Part shown: positions 1 to 5,841 of the stretch, in pieces
Layout of the letters: every line of letters starts with the position of its first letter
How positions within the stretch are numbered: the first letter of the stretch is position 1
Assembly: GCA_030667725.1 (NCBI GenBank)
Contig: DAOUVH010000079.1
Location: 1 to 5,841, forward strand
DNA length: 5,841 nucleotides
Direction: 5' to 3'
Source of the DNA: Candidatus Cloacimonadota bacterium
Lineage (GTDB): Bacteria; Cloacimonadota; Cloacimonadia; Cloacimonadales; TCS61
Translations under genes and position numbers: made by a program
The notes under the pieces: generated by a model
What the model saw: only the letters and a program-made list of their open reading frames with translations
Told to the model about the DNA's origin: nothing
The model's database searches: none

Positions 1-477
1 ATTCTTATTGCACCAACGTTTAACTGATCCTTTGAAATGGTTGATTATCATTGATAACGAACCGGATTGGGGCTCTCCGAATTTCCTCGAATATATCTCT
101 TCCAGTTTGCCCTGGCAAACCCTTTCTCTCTGCTGATCAATCTGATCTTCTTTTCGTCGGGGTTTGCCCTGGCAAACCCTTTCTCTCTCATCGGTCATCC
201 CGGGGGATGCCCCTACAGTTTCATTTGATGTAATCCAAATGATACCGTGGATGTGATTGGGCATTGCGACGAATTCTCCCAATTTAACATCGTGGTGATT
301 GGGAATATCAAACCATTTTTCAGAAACGATTTCTCCAATTCTGGACAATTTCATTTCATGATTAATTATCTCACCCAAAGATTGTTCACGATTTTGTGTA
401 CATGATGTAATGAAATACGCACCTGAAGATGTATAATCATAACTTGGTAAACGAATTGAACGGCGGTAATGGATCAA
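1..477 (-). CDS. REP-associated tyrosine transposase (RAYT, IS200-like Y1_Tnp family), 3' end off window
   Basis: The minus-strand frame is open for 159 codons from 477 to the left edge. Its N-terminus contains RRSIRLPSYDY and GAYFITSCTQNRE (residues about 5-31), the standard opening of RAYT-type Y1 transposases. MPNHIHGI follows at 72-79, with HUH metal-binding histidines H75 and H77. The segment after about residue 140 (SLSMIINHFKGSVKRW) matches the family helix that precedes the catalytic tyrosine; that tyrosine lies beyond the window, so activity cannot be judged. RAYTs are single-strand DNA nucleases/transposases that act on palindromic REP elements. I chose TTG at 477 because GGAGG lies 4 bases upstream and the family usually begins just before RRSIRL. 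In-frame ATGs at 510, 531 and 540 would place the terminator hairpin inside the gene. Residues about 88-124 are an insert-like segment holding the octamer RERVCQGK twice (98-105 and 117-124), encoded by palindromic DNA repeats. Family assignment is confident; the start is moderately so. Confidence 0.88.
   Translation of the reverse strand, partial: MIHYRRSIRLPSYDYTSSGAYFITSCTQNREQSLGEIINHEMKLSRIGEIVSEKWFDIPNHHDVKLGEFVAMPNHIHGIIWITSNETVGASPGMTDERERVCQGKPRRKEDQIDQQRERVCQGKLEEIYSRKFGEPQSGSLSMIINHFKGSVKRWCNKN
105..188. repeat. Two identical 27-bp palindrome-containing direct repeats inside the RAYT gene
   Basis: The 27 bases at 105-131 recur exactly at 162-188, with a period of 57 bp (19 codons) and a 30-bp intervening stretch. 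Each copy starts with a near-perfect inverted repeat, GTTTGCC-CT-GGCAAAC. In the second copy the arms extend to 9 bp (160-168 and 171-179). A pyrimidine-rich CCTTTCTCTCT tail follows. The period is a multiple of three, so the reading frame is kept and the protein gains a repeated RERVCQGK motif. The structure is seen directly. That these are REP-like elements mobilised by the host transposase is inference. Confidence 0.85.
196..209. repeat. Third palindrome in the RAYT variable segment
   Basis: A perfect 6+2+6 inverted repeat, CATCCC-GG-GGGATG, lies 8 bp beyond the second 27-bp repeat. It is followed by CCCC and a CTACAG stretch, so GGGGATGCCCC (203-213) forms an overlapping alternative stem. 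It is in frame and encodes part of residues 88-95 (TVGASPGM). Its sequence is unrelated to the 27-bp repeats, which suggests a second class of palindrome in the same variable loop. Confidence 0.6.
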
Positions 478-490
478 ATTTCCTCCAAAC

Positions 491-526
491 TTAAAAAACC
501 TGCCAAGCATCTCTACCTGGCAGGTT
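491..526 (-). terminator. Rho-independent terminator downstream of the oxidoreductase gene
   Basis: On the minus strand AACCTGCCA (526-518) pairs perfectly with TGGCAGGTT (505-497) over 9 bp around a 12-base loop. A run of six T follows (498-493, partly shared with the stem). It lies about 84 bases after the oxidoreductase stop codon and matches the classic intrinsic terminator layout in the direction of all genes here. On the plus strand the same stem is followed by AACATT and not a T tract, so it works as a terminator on one strand only. It ends 13 bases before the transposase start codon. Confidence 0.85.
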
Positions 527-576
527 AACATTATCCGCATTAATCTACGGCTCGAACTCTCCTTGCTTTTCTACGT

Positions 577-607
577 TTTCCCTTTGCTAAAGGGAAACTG
601 CAAAGGG
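577..607 (-). repeat. Overlapping, mutually exclusive hairpins just after the oxidoreductase stop codon
   Basis: Two stems compete for the same bases. TTTCCCTTT (577-585) and AAAGGGAAA (589-597) make a perfect 9-bp stem with a 3-base loop. CCCTTTGC (580-587) and GCAAAGGG (600-607) make a perfect 8-bp stem with a 12-base loop. The outer edge is only 2 bases from the stop codon of the upstream gene. No T tract follows on the minus strand, so it is not a normal terminator. It could be an mRNA 3' stabiliser, an attenuator-like switch or a dispersed REP-like palindrome; the sequence alone does not decide. Confidence 0.5.
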
Positions 608-609
608 TT

Positions 610-3600
610 CTATTCTTCTGCCATTTTTACATATTTCTCGTAACGCTCTTTTGCGTATGTCTCGAATCCACTACGGAAACCTTCAACTTTATCAGGGAAA
701 GTTCTTTCCAGAGATGTGTAACGTCTTTCTCCTTCAAGGAAATCTCTAACTGGCAATGTAGGTTTTCTGGAATCCAATACAAATGGATTTTTCCCTTCTT
801 TTTTCAATTCAGGATTGAATCTGTAAAGAAGCCAGTAGCCAGTATCAACAGCTTTTTTCTCTTCTATCATAGTTTGAGACATATCAAAACCATGATTGAT
901 ACAAGGAGCATAAGCCATAATTATTGAAGGTCCATCATAAGCTTCTGCTTCACGAATGGCTTTTAGAGCTTGATTTTTATTTGCTCCCATCGCTATAGAA
1001 GCAATATAAACATATCCATAACTCATCAGCATTAGACCGAGATCTTTCTTAACTGTCTCCTTACCTGCTTCTGCAAATTTTGCTACAGCACCGAGTGGAG
1101 TTGCCTTAGAAGCCTGACCACCAGTATTAGAGTAAACTTCTGTATCAACTATCAGAATATTAACGTTTCTTCCAGTAGCCATTACGTGATCTACACCACC
1201 ATAACCAATATCATAAGCCCATCCGTCACCACCAAAAGCCCATACAGATTTATCAACAAAATGATTTTTTAGTTCAACGATCTTTCTGATGATTTCTTCA
1301 TTTTCTCCTGAAGCTTTTTTCAATACTTCCGGAAGAATATTTTGAATCTGAATTGAATTTTGGATAGCTTCATTATCCTTTTCATTCCATAATTCCAGAG
1401 CTTTTCTTAATACAGTTTCAAGTTTCGTATCTGTTCCATTTGTTAGAAGTTTCTCTACATTAAAGCGAAGTTGTTTTCTATTAGCATCAACCGCTAATCT
1501 CATACCAAAACTGTATTCTGCATTATCTTCGAAAAGACTGTTCGCCCAAGTGGGACCATGGCCATCTTTATTCTTGCAATATGGAATAGTCGGGAAAGTT
1601 CCACCCCAAATTGAAGTACATCCGGTTGCATTGGCAATAATCATTCTATTGCCAAAAAGCTGTGTGATGAGCTTAACATACGGAGTTTCACCACAACCTG
1701 CACAAGCACCGGAGAATTCCATAAGAGGCTGCTTGAATTGGCTTCCTTTCACCGTTGTCTCTAAATTTGAACCCATAACATCGTTGGGAAGTGATTCAAA
1801 GAATTCTACATTAGCATTTTCTCCGGCTTCACGTTCTTCTTCGATAGGTTTCATTGCTAAAGCTTGTTTCGGACATTCGTTTACACATACCTTACAACCC
1901 TGACAGTCCTCAATATAAACCTGGATCTTATATTGGAATTCATCTTTATCTTTACCCATTGCAGTAAGAGTATTAAAGCTTTCCGGAGCACCTTTCATAT
2001 CTTCATTCTTAACAAGTTTTGGCCGGATAGCTGCATGAGGACAGACAATAGAACACTGATTACACTGAATACAAAGATCTGCATCCCAATGTGGAACGAC
2101 CGGTGATACACCGCGTTTTTCAAGTTTTGTAGTTCCAGAAGGAACAAACCCATCTAACGGCATGTGAGAAACAGGAATACTGTCTCCTTTTTCTCTCATT
2201 ATTTTTTCGATAATATTCTTTGTGAATTCATCTGCATCATCCGGTACAAGTTTCTTCTGTTTTGTGTGATTTGCAGGAACCGCATCAGGAACAGAGATCT
2301 CAACCAATGCTTCATTAGTTTTATCAACTGCAGTCCAGTTCATTTCAACAATTTCCATACTTTTTTTAATGAAAGTTTTCTTAATAGCTTTCTTGATCAT
2401 CTTGATTGCTTCTTCTCTATCTAATACACCAGAAATAAGGAAGAACGCAGTCTGCATAACTGTATTTATCCTGCTGCCAAGTCCAACATCATTAGCTATT
2501 TTCAATGCATTAATATTATATAGTTTAATGTTTTTTTCTATTATTGTCTGCTGCATATCTTCTGTCAGGTTTTCAAAAACTTCTTCGGTTTTCCAATGTG
2601 AATTAAGTAGAAATACTCCATCGTCCTTAATACCTTCAAGAATGTCGTAACGTCCTATGAATGCTGGATTATGGCATCCGATGAAGCCTGCATTTTCTAC
2701 AAGATATTCTGACTGGATCGGGCTTTTTCCAAAACGAAGGTGTGATCGTGTAATTCCACCTGATTTTTTTGAATCGTATTGAAAGTAACCTTGAGCATAC
2801 ATATCGGTATTATCACCAATTATCTTGATCGAGTTTTTATTTGCACCAACTGTTCCATCTGAACCTAATCCCCAAAATTTACAACTGATTCCACCTTCAG
2901 GCATTGAGTTTAGTTTCTCACCAATTTTAAGTGACTTATGAGTTACATCATCATTAATACCGACAGTAAAGCCATGAGTTGCTTTTCCATCCAGATGATC
3001 GTAAACAGCTTTAACCATTGAAGGTGTAAATTCTTTGGAAGAAAGACCATAACGTCCACCAATGATTGTGAGATCTTTTTTATCTTTAAGAGCCGCAACA
3101 GTATCCAAATATAATGGATCACCGATTGCACCAGCCTCTTTTGTTCTATCAAGAACAGCAATTTTTTTAATTGTTTCAGGAATCGCATCAATGAAAGCAC
3201 TTACAGAGAATGGACGGAATAGACGAACTTTAATAAGTCCGAGTTTCTCACCTCTTGCATTTAGATAGTTAATTGTTTCTTCGATAGTTTCTACTCCACT
3301 ACCCATTGCAATAATTAGCTTTTCTGCATCTGGAGCACCAACATAATCAAAGAGATGATATTGTCTTCCGATAACTTTCGCTAATTTATCCATGTATTCC
3401 TGTACGATTTCAGGAGCTACATCATAATATTTATTATTAGTTTCACGACACTGGAAAAATACATCTGGATTTTGAGCACCAACCTTTATCATTGGTCTTT
3501 CAGGGTTCATGGATCTATTTCTGAAATTTTCAACATATTTCATATCTATCATTTCACGCATTGTGTCATAATCAATAACTTCGATCTTTTGGATTTCGTG

Positions 3601-4134
3601 GGAATTTCTGAATCCATCAAAGAAATTTAAGAAAGGAATACTGGCTTTTAAGGTAGAAAGATGTGAAACAACTCCCAGATCCATTATCTCTTGAATTGAA
3701 CAGGCTGACATTAAGGCAAAACCAGTGTTTCTTGCAGACATTACATCTGAATGATCTCCAAATATCGAAAGTGAATGCGAAGCAAGTGATCTTGCTGTAA
3801 CGTGGAAAACCGTAGGTAACATTTCACCAGCTATTTTATGCATATTCGGGAGCATAAGCATTAGACCTTGAGAAGCGGTAAATGTGGTTACAAATGCACC
3901 AGCTGAAAGAGCACCATGCACAGCTCCTGCTGCACCAGCTTCCGATTGCATTTCGATTACATCAACAGTTTGATCAAAAACATTCTTCCGATCATTCGAT
4001 GCCCATGCATCAGCATATTCACCCATTGTGGATGACGGAGTGATCGGGTAAATTGCAGCAACTTCACTGAAGGCATAAGCTACATGCGCAGCAGCATAAT
4101 TACCGTCTAATGTAACTTTTTCAAATTTTTTCAT
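610..4134 (-). CDS. nifJ: Pyruvate:ferredoxin (flavodoxin) oxidoreductase, full length
   Basis: This 1174-residue single-chain PFOR converts pyruvate, CoA and oxidised ferredoxin to acetyl-CoA, CO2 and reduced ferredoxin in the cytoplasm. Domain order is canonical. The N-terminal pyruvate/TPP domain (about 1-250) has YPITPSS at 29-35, the TPP-activating glutamate E65 in MQSEAGA and substrate arginine R115. A transketolase-C-like domain (about 265-370) and a gamma-type domain with CKFWGLGSDGT at 418-428 follow. The ferredoxin domain carries two [4Fe-4S] sets, C688/C691/C694/C698 and C744/C747/C750/C754. The C-terminal TPP domain has C811, C814, C839 and C1078 for the proximal cluster, GDGW at 969-972 and TEVYSNTGGQ at 998-1007. 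All catalytic and cluster residues are present. The chain lacks the C-terminal extension that protects the Desulfovibrio africanus enzyme from oxygen. AGGAG ends 5 bases before the ATG. The gene appears to have its own promoter and terminator. A homologue acting on another 2-oxoacid is possible but less likely. Confidence 0.97.
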   Translation of the reverse strand: MKKFEKVTLDGNYAAAHVAYAFSEVAAIYPITPSSTMGEYADAWASNDRKNVFDQTVDVIEMQSEAGAAGAVHGALSAGAFVTTFTASQGLMLMLPNMHKIAGEMLPTVFHVTARSLASHSLSIFGDHSDVMSARNTGFALMSACSIQEIMDLGVVSHLSTLKASIPFLNFFDGFRNSHEIQKIEVIDYDTMREMIDMKYVENFRNRSMNPERPMIKVGAQNPDVFFQCRETNNKYYDVAPEIVQEYMDKLAKVIGRQYHLFDYVGAPDAEKLIIAMGSGVETIEETINYLNARGEKLGLIKVRLFRPFSVSAFIDAIPETIKKIAVLDRTKEAGAIGDPLYLDTVAALKDKKDLTIIGGRYGLSSKEFTPSMVKAVYDHLDGKATHGFTVGINDDVTHKSLKIGEKLNSMPEGGISCKFWGLGSDGTVGANKNSIKIIGDNTDMYAQGYFQYDSKKSGGITRSHLRFGKSPIQSEYLVENAGFIGCHNPAFIGRYDILEGIKDDGVFLLNSHWKTEEVFENLTEDMQQTIIEKNIKLYNINALKIANDVGLGSRINTVMQTAFFLISGVLDREEAIKMIKKAIKKTFIKKSMEIVEMNWTAVDKTNEALVEISVPDAVPANHTKQKKLVPDDADEFTKNIIEKIMREKGDSIPVSHMPLDGFVPSGTTKLEKRGVSPVVPHWDADLCIQCNQCSIVCPHAAIRPKLVKNEDMKGAPESFNTLTAMGKDKDEFQYKIQVYIEDCQGCKVCVNECPKQALAMKPIEEEREAGENANVEFFESLPNDVMGSNLETTVKGSQFKQPLMEFSGACAGCGETPYVKLITQLFGNRMIIANATGCTSIWGGTFPTIPYCKNKDGHGPTWANSLFEDNAEYSFGMRLAVDANRKQLRFNVEKLLTNGTDTKLETVLRKALELWNEKDNEAIQNSIQIQNILPEVLKKASGENEEIIRKIVELKNHFVDKSVWAFGGDGWAYDIGYGGVDHVMATGRNVNILIVDTEVYSNTGGQASKATPLGAVAKFAEAGKETVKKDLGLMLMSYGYVYIASIAMGANKNQALKAIREAEAYDGPSIIMAYAPCINHGFDMSQTMIEEKKAVDTGYWLLYRFNPELKKEGKNPFVLDSRKPTLPVRDFLEGERRYTSLERTFPDKVEGFRSGFETYAKERYEKYVKMAEE

Positions 4135-4179
4135 TTTAGCTCCTATATTTATTTTATTAATTCACTACTTAAAAATTCT

Positions 4180-4208
4180 ATTACAAAAAATTAATCTGAT
4201 ATGTTCAA
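4180..4208 (-). promoter_or_regulatory. Candidate sigma70-type promoter for the oxidoreductase gene
   Basis: In the AT-rich gap upstream of the PFOR gene the minus strand has TTGAAC (4208-4203) as a -35 element. After exactly 17 bases comes TGTAAT (4185-4180) as a -10 element, one mismatch from consensus. This would start transcription near 4173 and give a leader of about 39 bases before the ATG at 4134, with AGGAG at 4144-4140. An overlapping TTGACT (4213-4208) is closer to the -35 consensus but has no -10 at a suitable distance. AT-rich DNA produces such matches by chance, and if the organism uses Bacteroidota-type promoters the consensus would differ. Confidence 0.4.
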
Positions 4209-4264
4209 GTCAATATATTAAATCTATTTGTAAATAAAAAAGAATTTATAATATTTTCCACTTT

Positions 4265-5242
4265 TCATTCTATATTATCAGGTGTTAAGTTCTGTTCTTC
4301 CATTTCAAAAATTGGATTAAAATATTTAAATTGATCTTCAATAGTATTACTTTCACAGATCTTCTGCTTAATACGTTTAATATCTTCTTGAAGTTTGAAT
4401 CTCTCTACTTCATTGCCTATCTTGAAAAGTTCATTCAGCAAGTACCAGCTTGTAAGAAATTGCTCTTGATGCTCAAAAATTTCAGCCAATCCGGCAAGAA
4501 TTTCTTCTTTATTCGTATGTTGAGGATAATCCAAATATAATCGAAGAAGTGAAGTTTTTGCCTCTTCATAATGTTCAAGTGAAATATGAGCAATATAATT
4601 CAAGAAAAGCAATTTCTCAATATACAGGGAATCATCAACTGCAATTAGGGGCTTAAGGATATTCAAAGCATCCTCATACTCTTTTTGGAAAATTGAATTC
4701 GTTGCTATTTTTATCTGTAGGTTACATTTCTCCGATTCGTCACTTTCCAATAATATTGTACGATAAACGTCATTTGCTTCACCATAAAGTTGATTACTCT
4801 CATAAAGTTGAGCCAATATTTTTAGAAAACCAATATGCTTTTGAATGGTTTGAGCTTCGGAAACGGCAATTGAAACAATATCAAATGCTGAAAGCGGTGA
4901 GACTTGAATAATTACTTTCTCAAAATCTGCCAAACGCTCATCTATTATTTGCTCATCTGATGTGTATAAAATAGCTTTAGCATAGTGCTCTGAAGCTTGA
5001 AGCCAATCTTCATATTCATGATAAATAAATCCTTTAAAATAGTATAGCGAATCATTATCTACTATTTCTTCTAGAATTTTGTTAATATATTCAAGAGCAT
5101 TATTATATTCGTTTTTTTCAATATAAAATTTGATAAGTTTGATGTTGTATTTCACATCAGTAATATTAGATTGATTGCTACTCTGTGCATATAAATTAAT
5201 GCCGAAAATAAGAGCTAATAATATTAATATTTTTATTTTCAT
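4265..5242 (-). CDS. Exported TPR-repeat protein of unknown function
   Basis: I do not recognise a specific family. The frame opens with MKIKILILLALIFGINLYAQ, a short basic N-terminus, a hydrophobic core and a likely signal peptidase I site after LYA (residue 18), giving a mature protein of about 307 residues. No cysteine follows the hydrophobic core, so it is not a lipoprotein. The rest is helical with TPR-like units at about 30-61, 64-95, 137-167, 173-201, 209-239 and 246-276. Typical pieces are EYNNALEYINKIL, DWLQASEHYAKAIL, LYGEANDVYRTIL and EYEDALNILKPL. The C-terminus is acidic and has no membrane anchor. I start it at ATG 5242 because the signal peptide begins there and AAAGAG lies 6 bases upstream. 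A TTG at 5275 and an ATG at 5263 in the same frame would put charged residues before the signal and lack a good ribosome site. A periplasmic or surface scaffold role is inferred from the fold only. The activase gene ends 75 bases upstream, so cotranscription with it is possible. Confidence 0.8.
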   Translation of the reverse strand: MKIKILILLALIFGINLYAQSSNQSNITDVKYNIKLIKFYIEKNEYNNALEYINKILEEIVDNDSLYYFKGFIYHEYEDWLQASEHYAKAILYTSDEQIIDERLADFEKVIIQVSPLSAFDIVSIAVSEAQTIQKHIGFLKILAQLYESNQLYGEANDVYRTILLESDESEKCNLQIKIATNSIFQKEYEDALNILKPLIAVDDSLYIEKLLFLNYIAHISLEHYEEAKTSLLRLYLDYPQHTNKEEILAGLAEIFEHQEQFLTSWYLLNELFKIGNEVERFKLQEDIKRIKQKICESNTIEDQFKYFNPIFEMEEQNLTPDNIE

Positions 5243-5317
5243 CTCAATCTCTTTAAATTCCATTAATAATTGCAATTAAGGAATAAATAAACGTTTGAGA
5301 TGTCAAGCTGAAAGTTA
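5243..5317 (-). other. Short gap between activase and TPR genes, no convincing terminator
   Basis: This 75-base AT-rich stretch has no GC-rich hairpin followed by T residues on the minus strand, so the activase transcript may continue into the TPR gene. A perfect TTGACA hexamer (5306-5301, minus strand) lies in it, but no good -10 sequence occurs 16-18 bases downstream. I therefore do not call a promoter. The AAAGAG at 5254-5249 supports the TPR start at 5242. Confidence 0.4.
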
Positions 5318-5841
5318 TCATATAAAATTCTCTTTTGCAAATATAGCAGCACCAAGAGCTCCTGTAATAAATGAATTCTCAGGTACAATTACATTTGATC
5401 CCATGATCTTTGAAATTGCTATTTGCATTCCGGAGTTCTTTGCAACTCCGCCTGTGAAGACTATTGGATTCTGCCAATGAAGTTGGGAAGCAAGATTTTT
5501 TGTTCTTTTAGCAATTGAATGGTGGATAGCATTAATAATATCCGATTTTTCCAAACCTTCTGCAATTAAACCAATTATTTCTGATTCGGCAAATACAACA
5601 CAAGTGCTATCAATATTTATCTTCCTAGTTGAAATCTGTGATAATTTGCCCAGATCATCAATAGTTGTTTCAAGTGTAGTTGCAGTAACTTCCAGGAATT
5701 TTCCGGTTCCTGCAGCACATTTATCGTTCATTGCAAAATCTTTTACATGTCCGGTCTCATCTACTAAAATAATTTTGGAATCCTGCCCGCCAATATCTAT
5801 GATCGTTCGTGCATTGGGGAAGAAGTAATTTGCTCCCCTGG
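5318..5841 (-). CDS. HgdC/BadF-type ATPase, 2-hydroxyacyl-CoA dehydratase activase, 5' end off window
   Basis: The visible part is 173 residues, about the C-terminal two thirds of a roughly 260-residue family. These homodimeric ATPases of the ASKHA fold bind one [4Fe-4S] cluster between subunits. They use ATP hydrolysis to inject a low-potential electron into a 2-hydroxyacyl-CoA dehydratase or benzoyl-CoA reductase. Numbering from the first full codon (5839), IDIGGQDSK lies at 14-22 (phosphate-binding region) and MNDKCAAGTGKFLE at 37-50. STCVVFAESE lies at 78-87 and the nucleotide-binding VFTGGVAKNSGM at 127-138. The two cluster cysteines, C41 and C80, are 39 residues apart, the same spacing as Cys127 and Cys166 of the Acidaminococcus protein. 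The C-terminus GALGAAIFAKENFI is the normal end of a stand-alone activase, not of the long fusion forms. The N-terminal DxGS motif and start are outside the window. The substrate cannot be told from the activase. No dehydratase subunit genes follow downstream. Confidence 0.93.
   Translation of the reverse strand, partial: RGANYFFPNARTIIDIGGQDSKIILVDETGHVKDFAMNDKCAAGTGKFLEVTATTLETTIDDLGKLSQISTRKINIDSTCVVFAESEIIGLIAEGLEKSDIINAIHHSIAKRTKNLASQLHWQNPIVFTGGVAKNSGMQIAISKIMGSNVIVPENSFITGALGAAIFAKENFI

Noticed and set aside
105..188. Two 27-bp palindromic repeats with a 30-bp spacer could be read as a minimal CRISPR array.
   Set aside because: There are only two copies, the repeats are in frame inside a transposase coding sequence with a 57-bp codon-multiple period, and no cas gene or leader is visible.
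51..233. Plus-strand open frame of 60 codons containing a repeated VCPGKPFLS motif.
   Set aside because: It is antisense to the transposase gene; its internal repeat is only the other-strand reading of the palindromic DNA repeats, and it has no ribosome site or family match.
1550..3268. Several plus-strand open frames, and one minus-strand frame at 2943-3200, within the PFOR gene.
   Set aside because: All overlap a full-length PFOR with every catalytic motif intact, and their translations look like shadow sequence.
4197..4208. FNR-like half-site pair TTGAACATATCA overlapping the PFOR promoter.
   Set aside because: The half-sites have the wrong spacing and symmetry for the TTGAT-N4-ATCAA consensus, and such matches are common in AT-rich DNA.
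4225..4236. Small palindrome TATTT-GT-AAATA upstream of the PFOR promoter as an operator.
   Set aside because: The arms are only 5 bp and entirely A/T apart from the centre, which is expected by chance in this gap.
4331..4911. Plus-strand open frames opposite the TPR gene.
   Set aside because: They are antisense to a gene with a clear signal peptide and TPR pattern, and the translations show no coherent domain.
5243..5275. An 11-residue N-terminal extension of the TPR protein starting at TTG 5275.
   Set aside because: It would place charged residues ahead of the signal peptide and lacks a good Shine-Dalgarno sequence, whereas ATG 5242 has AAAGAG 6 bases upstream.
5301..5306. Perfect TTGACA on the minus strand upstream of the TPR gene as a promoter -35.
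   Set aside because: No acceptable -10 hexamer lies at 16-18 bases; the best match, TATTCC at 15 bases, is poor.

Overview
The window reads as a piece of AT-rich chromosome from a strictly anaerobic, fermentative bacterium. The evidence is a full-length, single-chain pyruvate:ferredoxin oxidoreductase and the C-terminal part of an HgdC/BadF-type 2-hydroxyacyl-CoA dehydratase activase, both oxygen-sensitive iron-sulfur proteins typical of amino-acid or organic-acid fermenters. An exported TPR protein and an IS200-like (RAYT) transposase gene that contains palindromes would fit a Gram-negative FCB-type lineage such as Cloacimonadota. That placement is a weak inference from style and not from a marker gene; a Firmicute or another anaerobe cannot be excluded.

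All four genes lie on the minus strand, so transcription runs from high to low coordinates. At the right edge (5841-5318) is the 3' part of the activase gene. After 75 bases comes a 325-residue secreted TPR protein (5242-4265). An AT-rich 130-base gap carrying a plausible sigma70-type promoter precedes the pyruvate:ferredoxin oxidoreductase gene (4134-610). Downstream of it are a pair of mutually exclusive hairpins (577-607) and a strong intrinsic terminator (526-491). Directly after the terminator, and running off the left edge, is a REP-associated tyrosine transposase (RAYT/Y1_Tnp) gene (477-1) with an intact HUH motif.

Metabolically, the oxidoreductase makes acetyl-CoA, CO2 and reduced ferredoxin from pyruvate. 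The activase spends ATP to push one electron, normally taken from reduced ferredoxin or flavodoxin, into a 2-hydroxyacyl-CoA dehydratase. The two therefore plausibly share an electron carrier, although nothing in the window shows that they are co-regulated. The TPR protein has no recognisable specific function.

The most unusual structure is inside the transposase gene. Two identical 27-bp palindrome-containing repeats, spaced exactly 57 bp (19 codons) apart, and a third GC-rich palindrome sit in frame in the variable segment after the HUH motif. More palindromes lie just upstream of the gene. This resembles a RAYT gene colonised by its own REP-like elements. I see no wholly new multi-gene system in the window.
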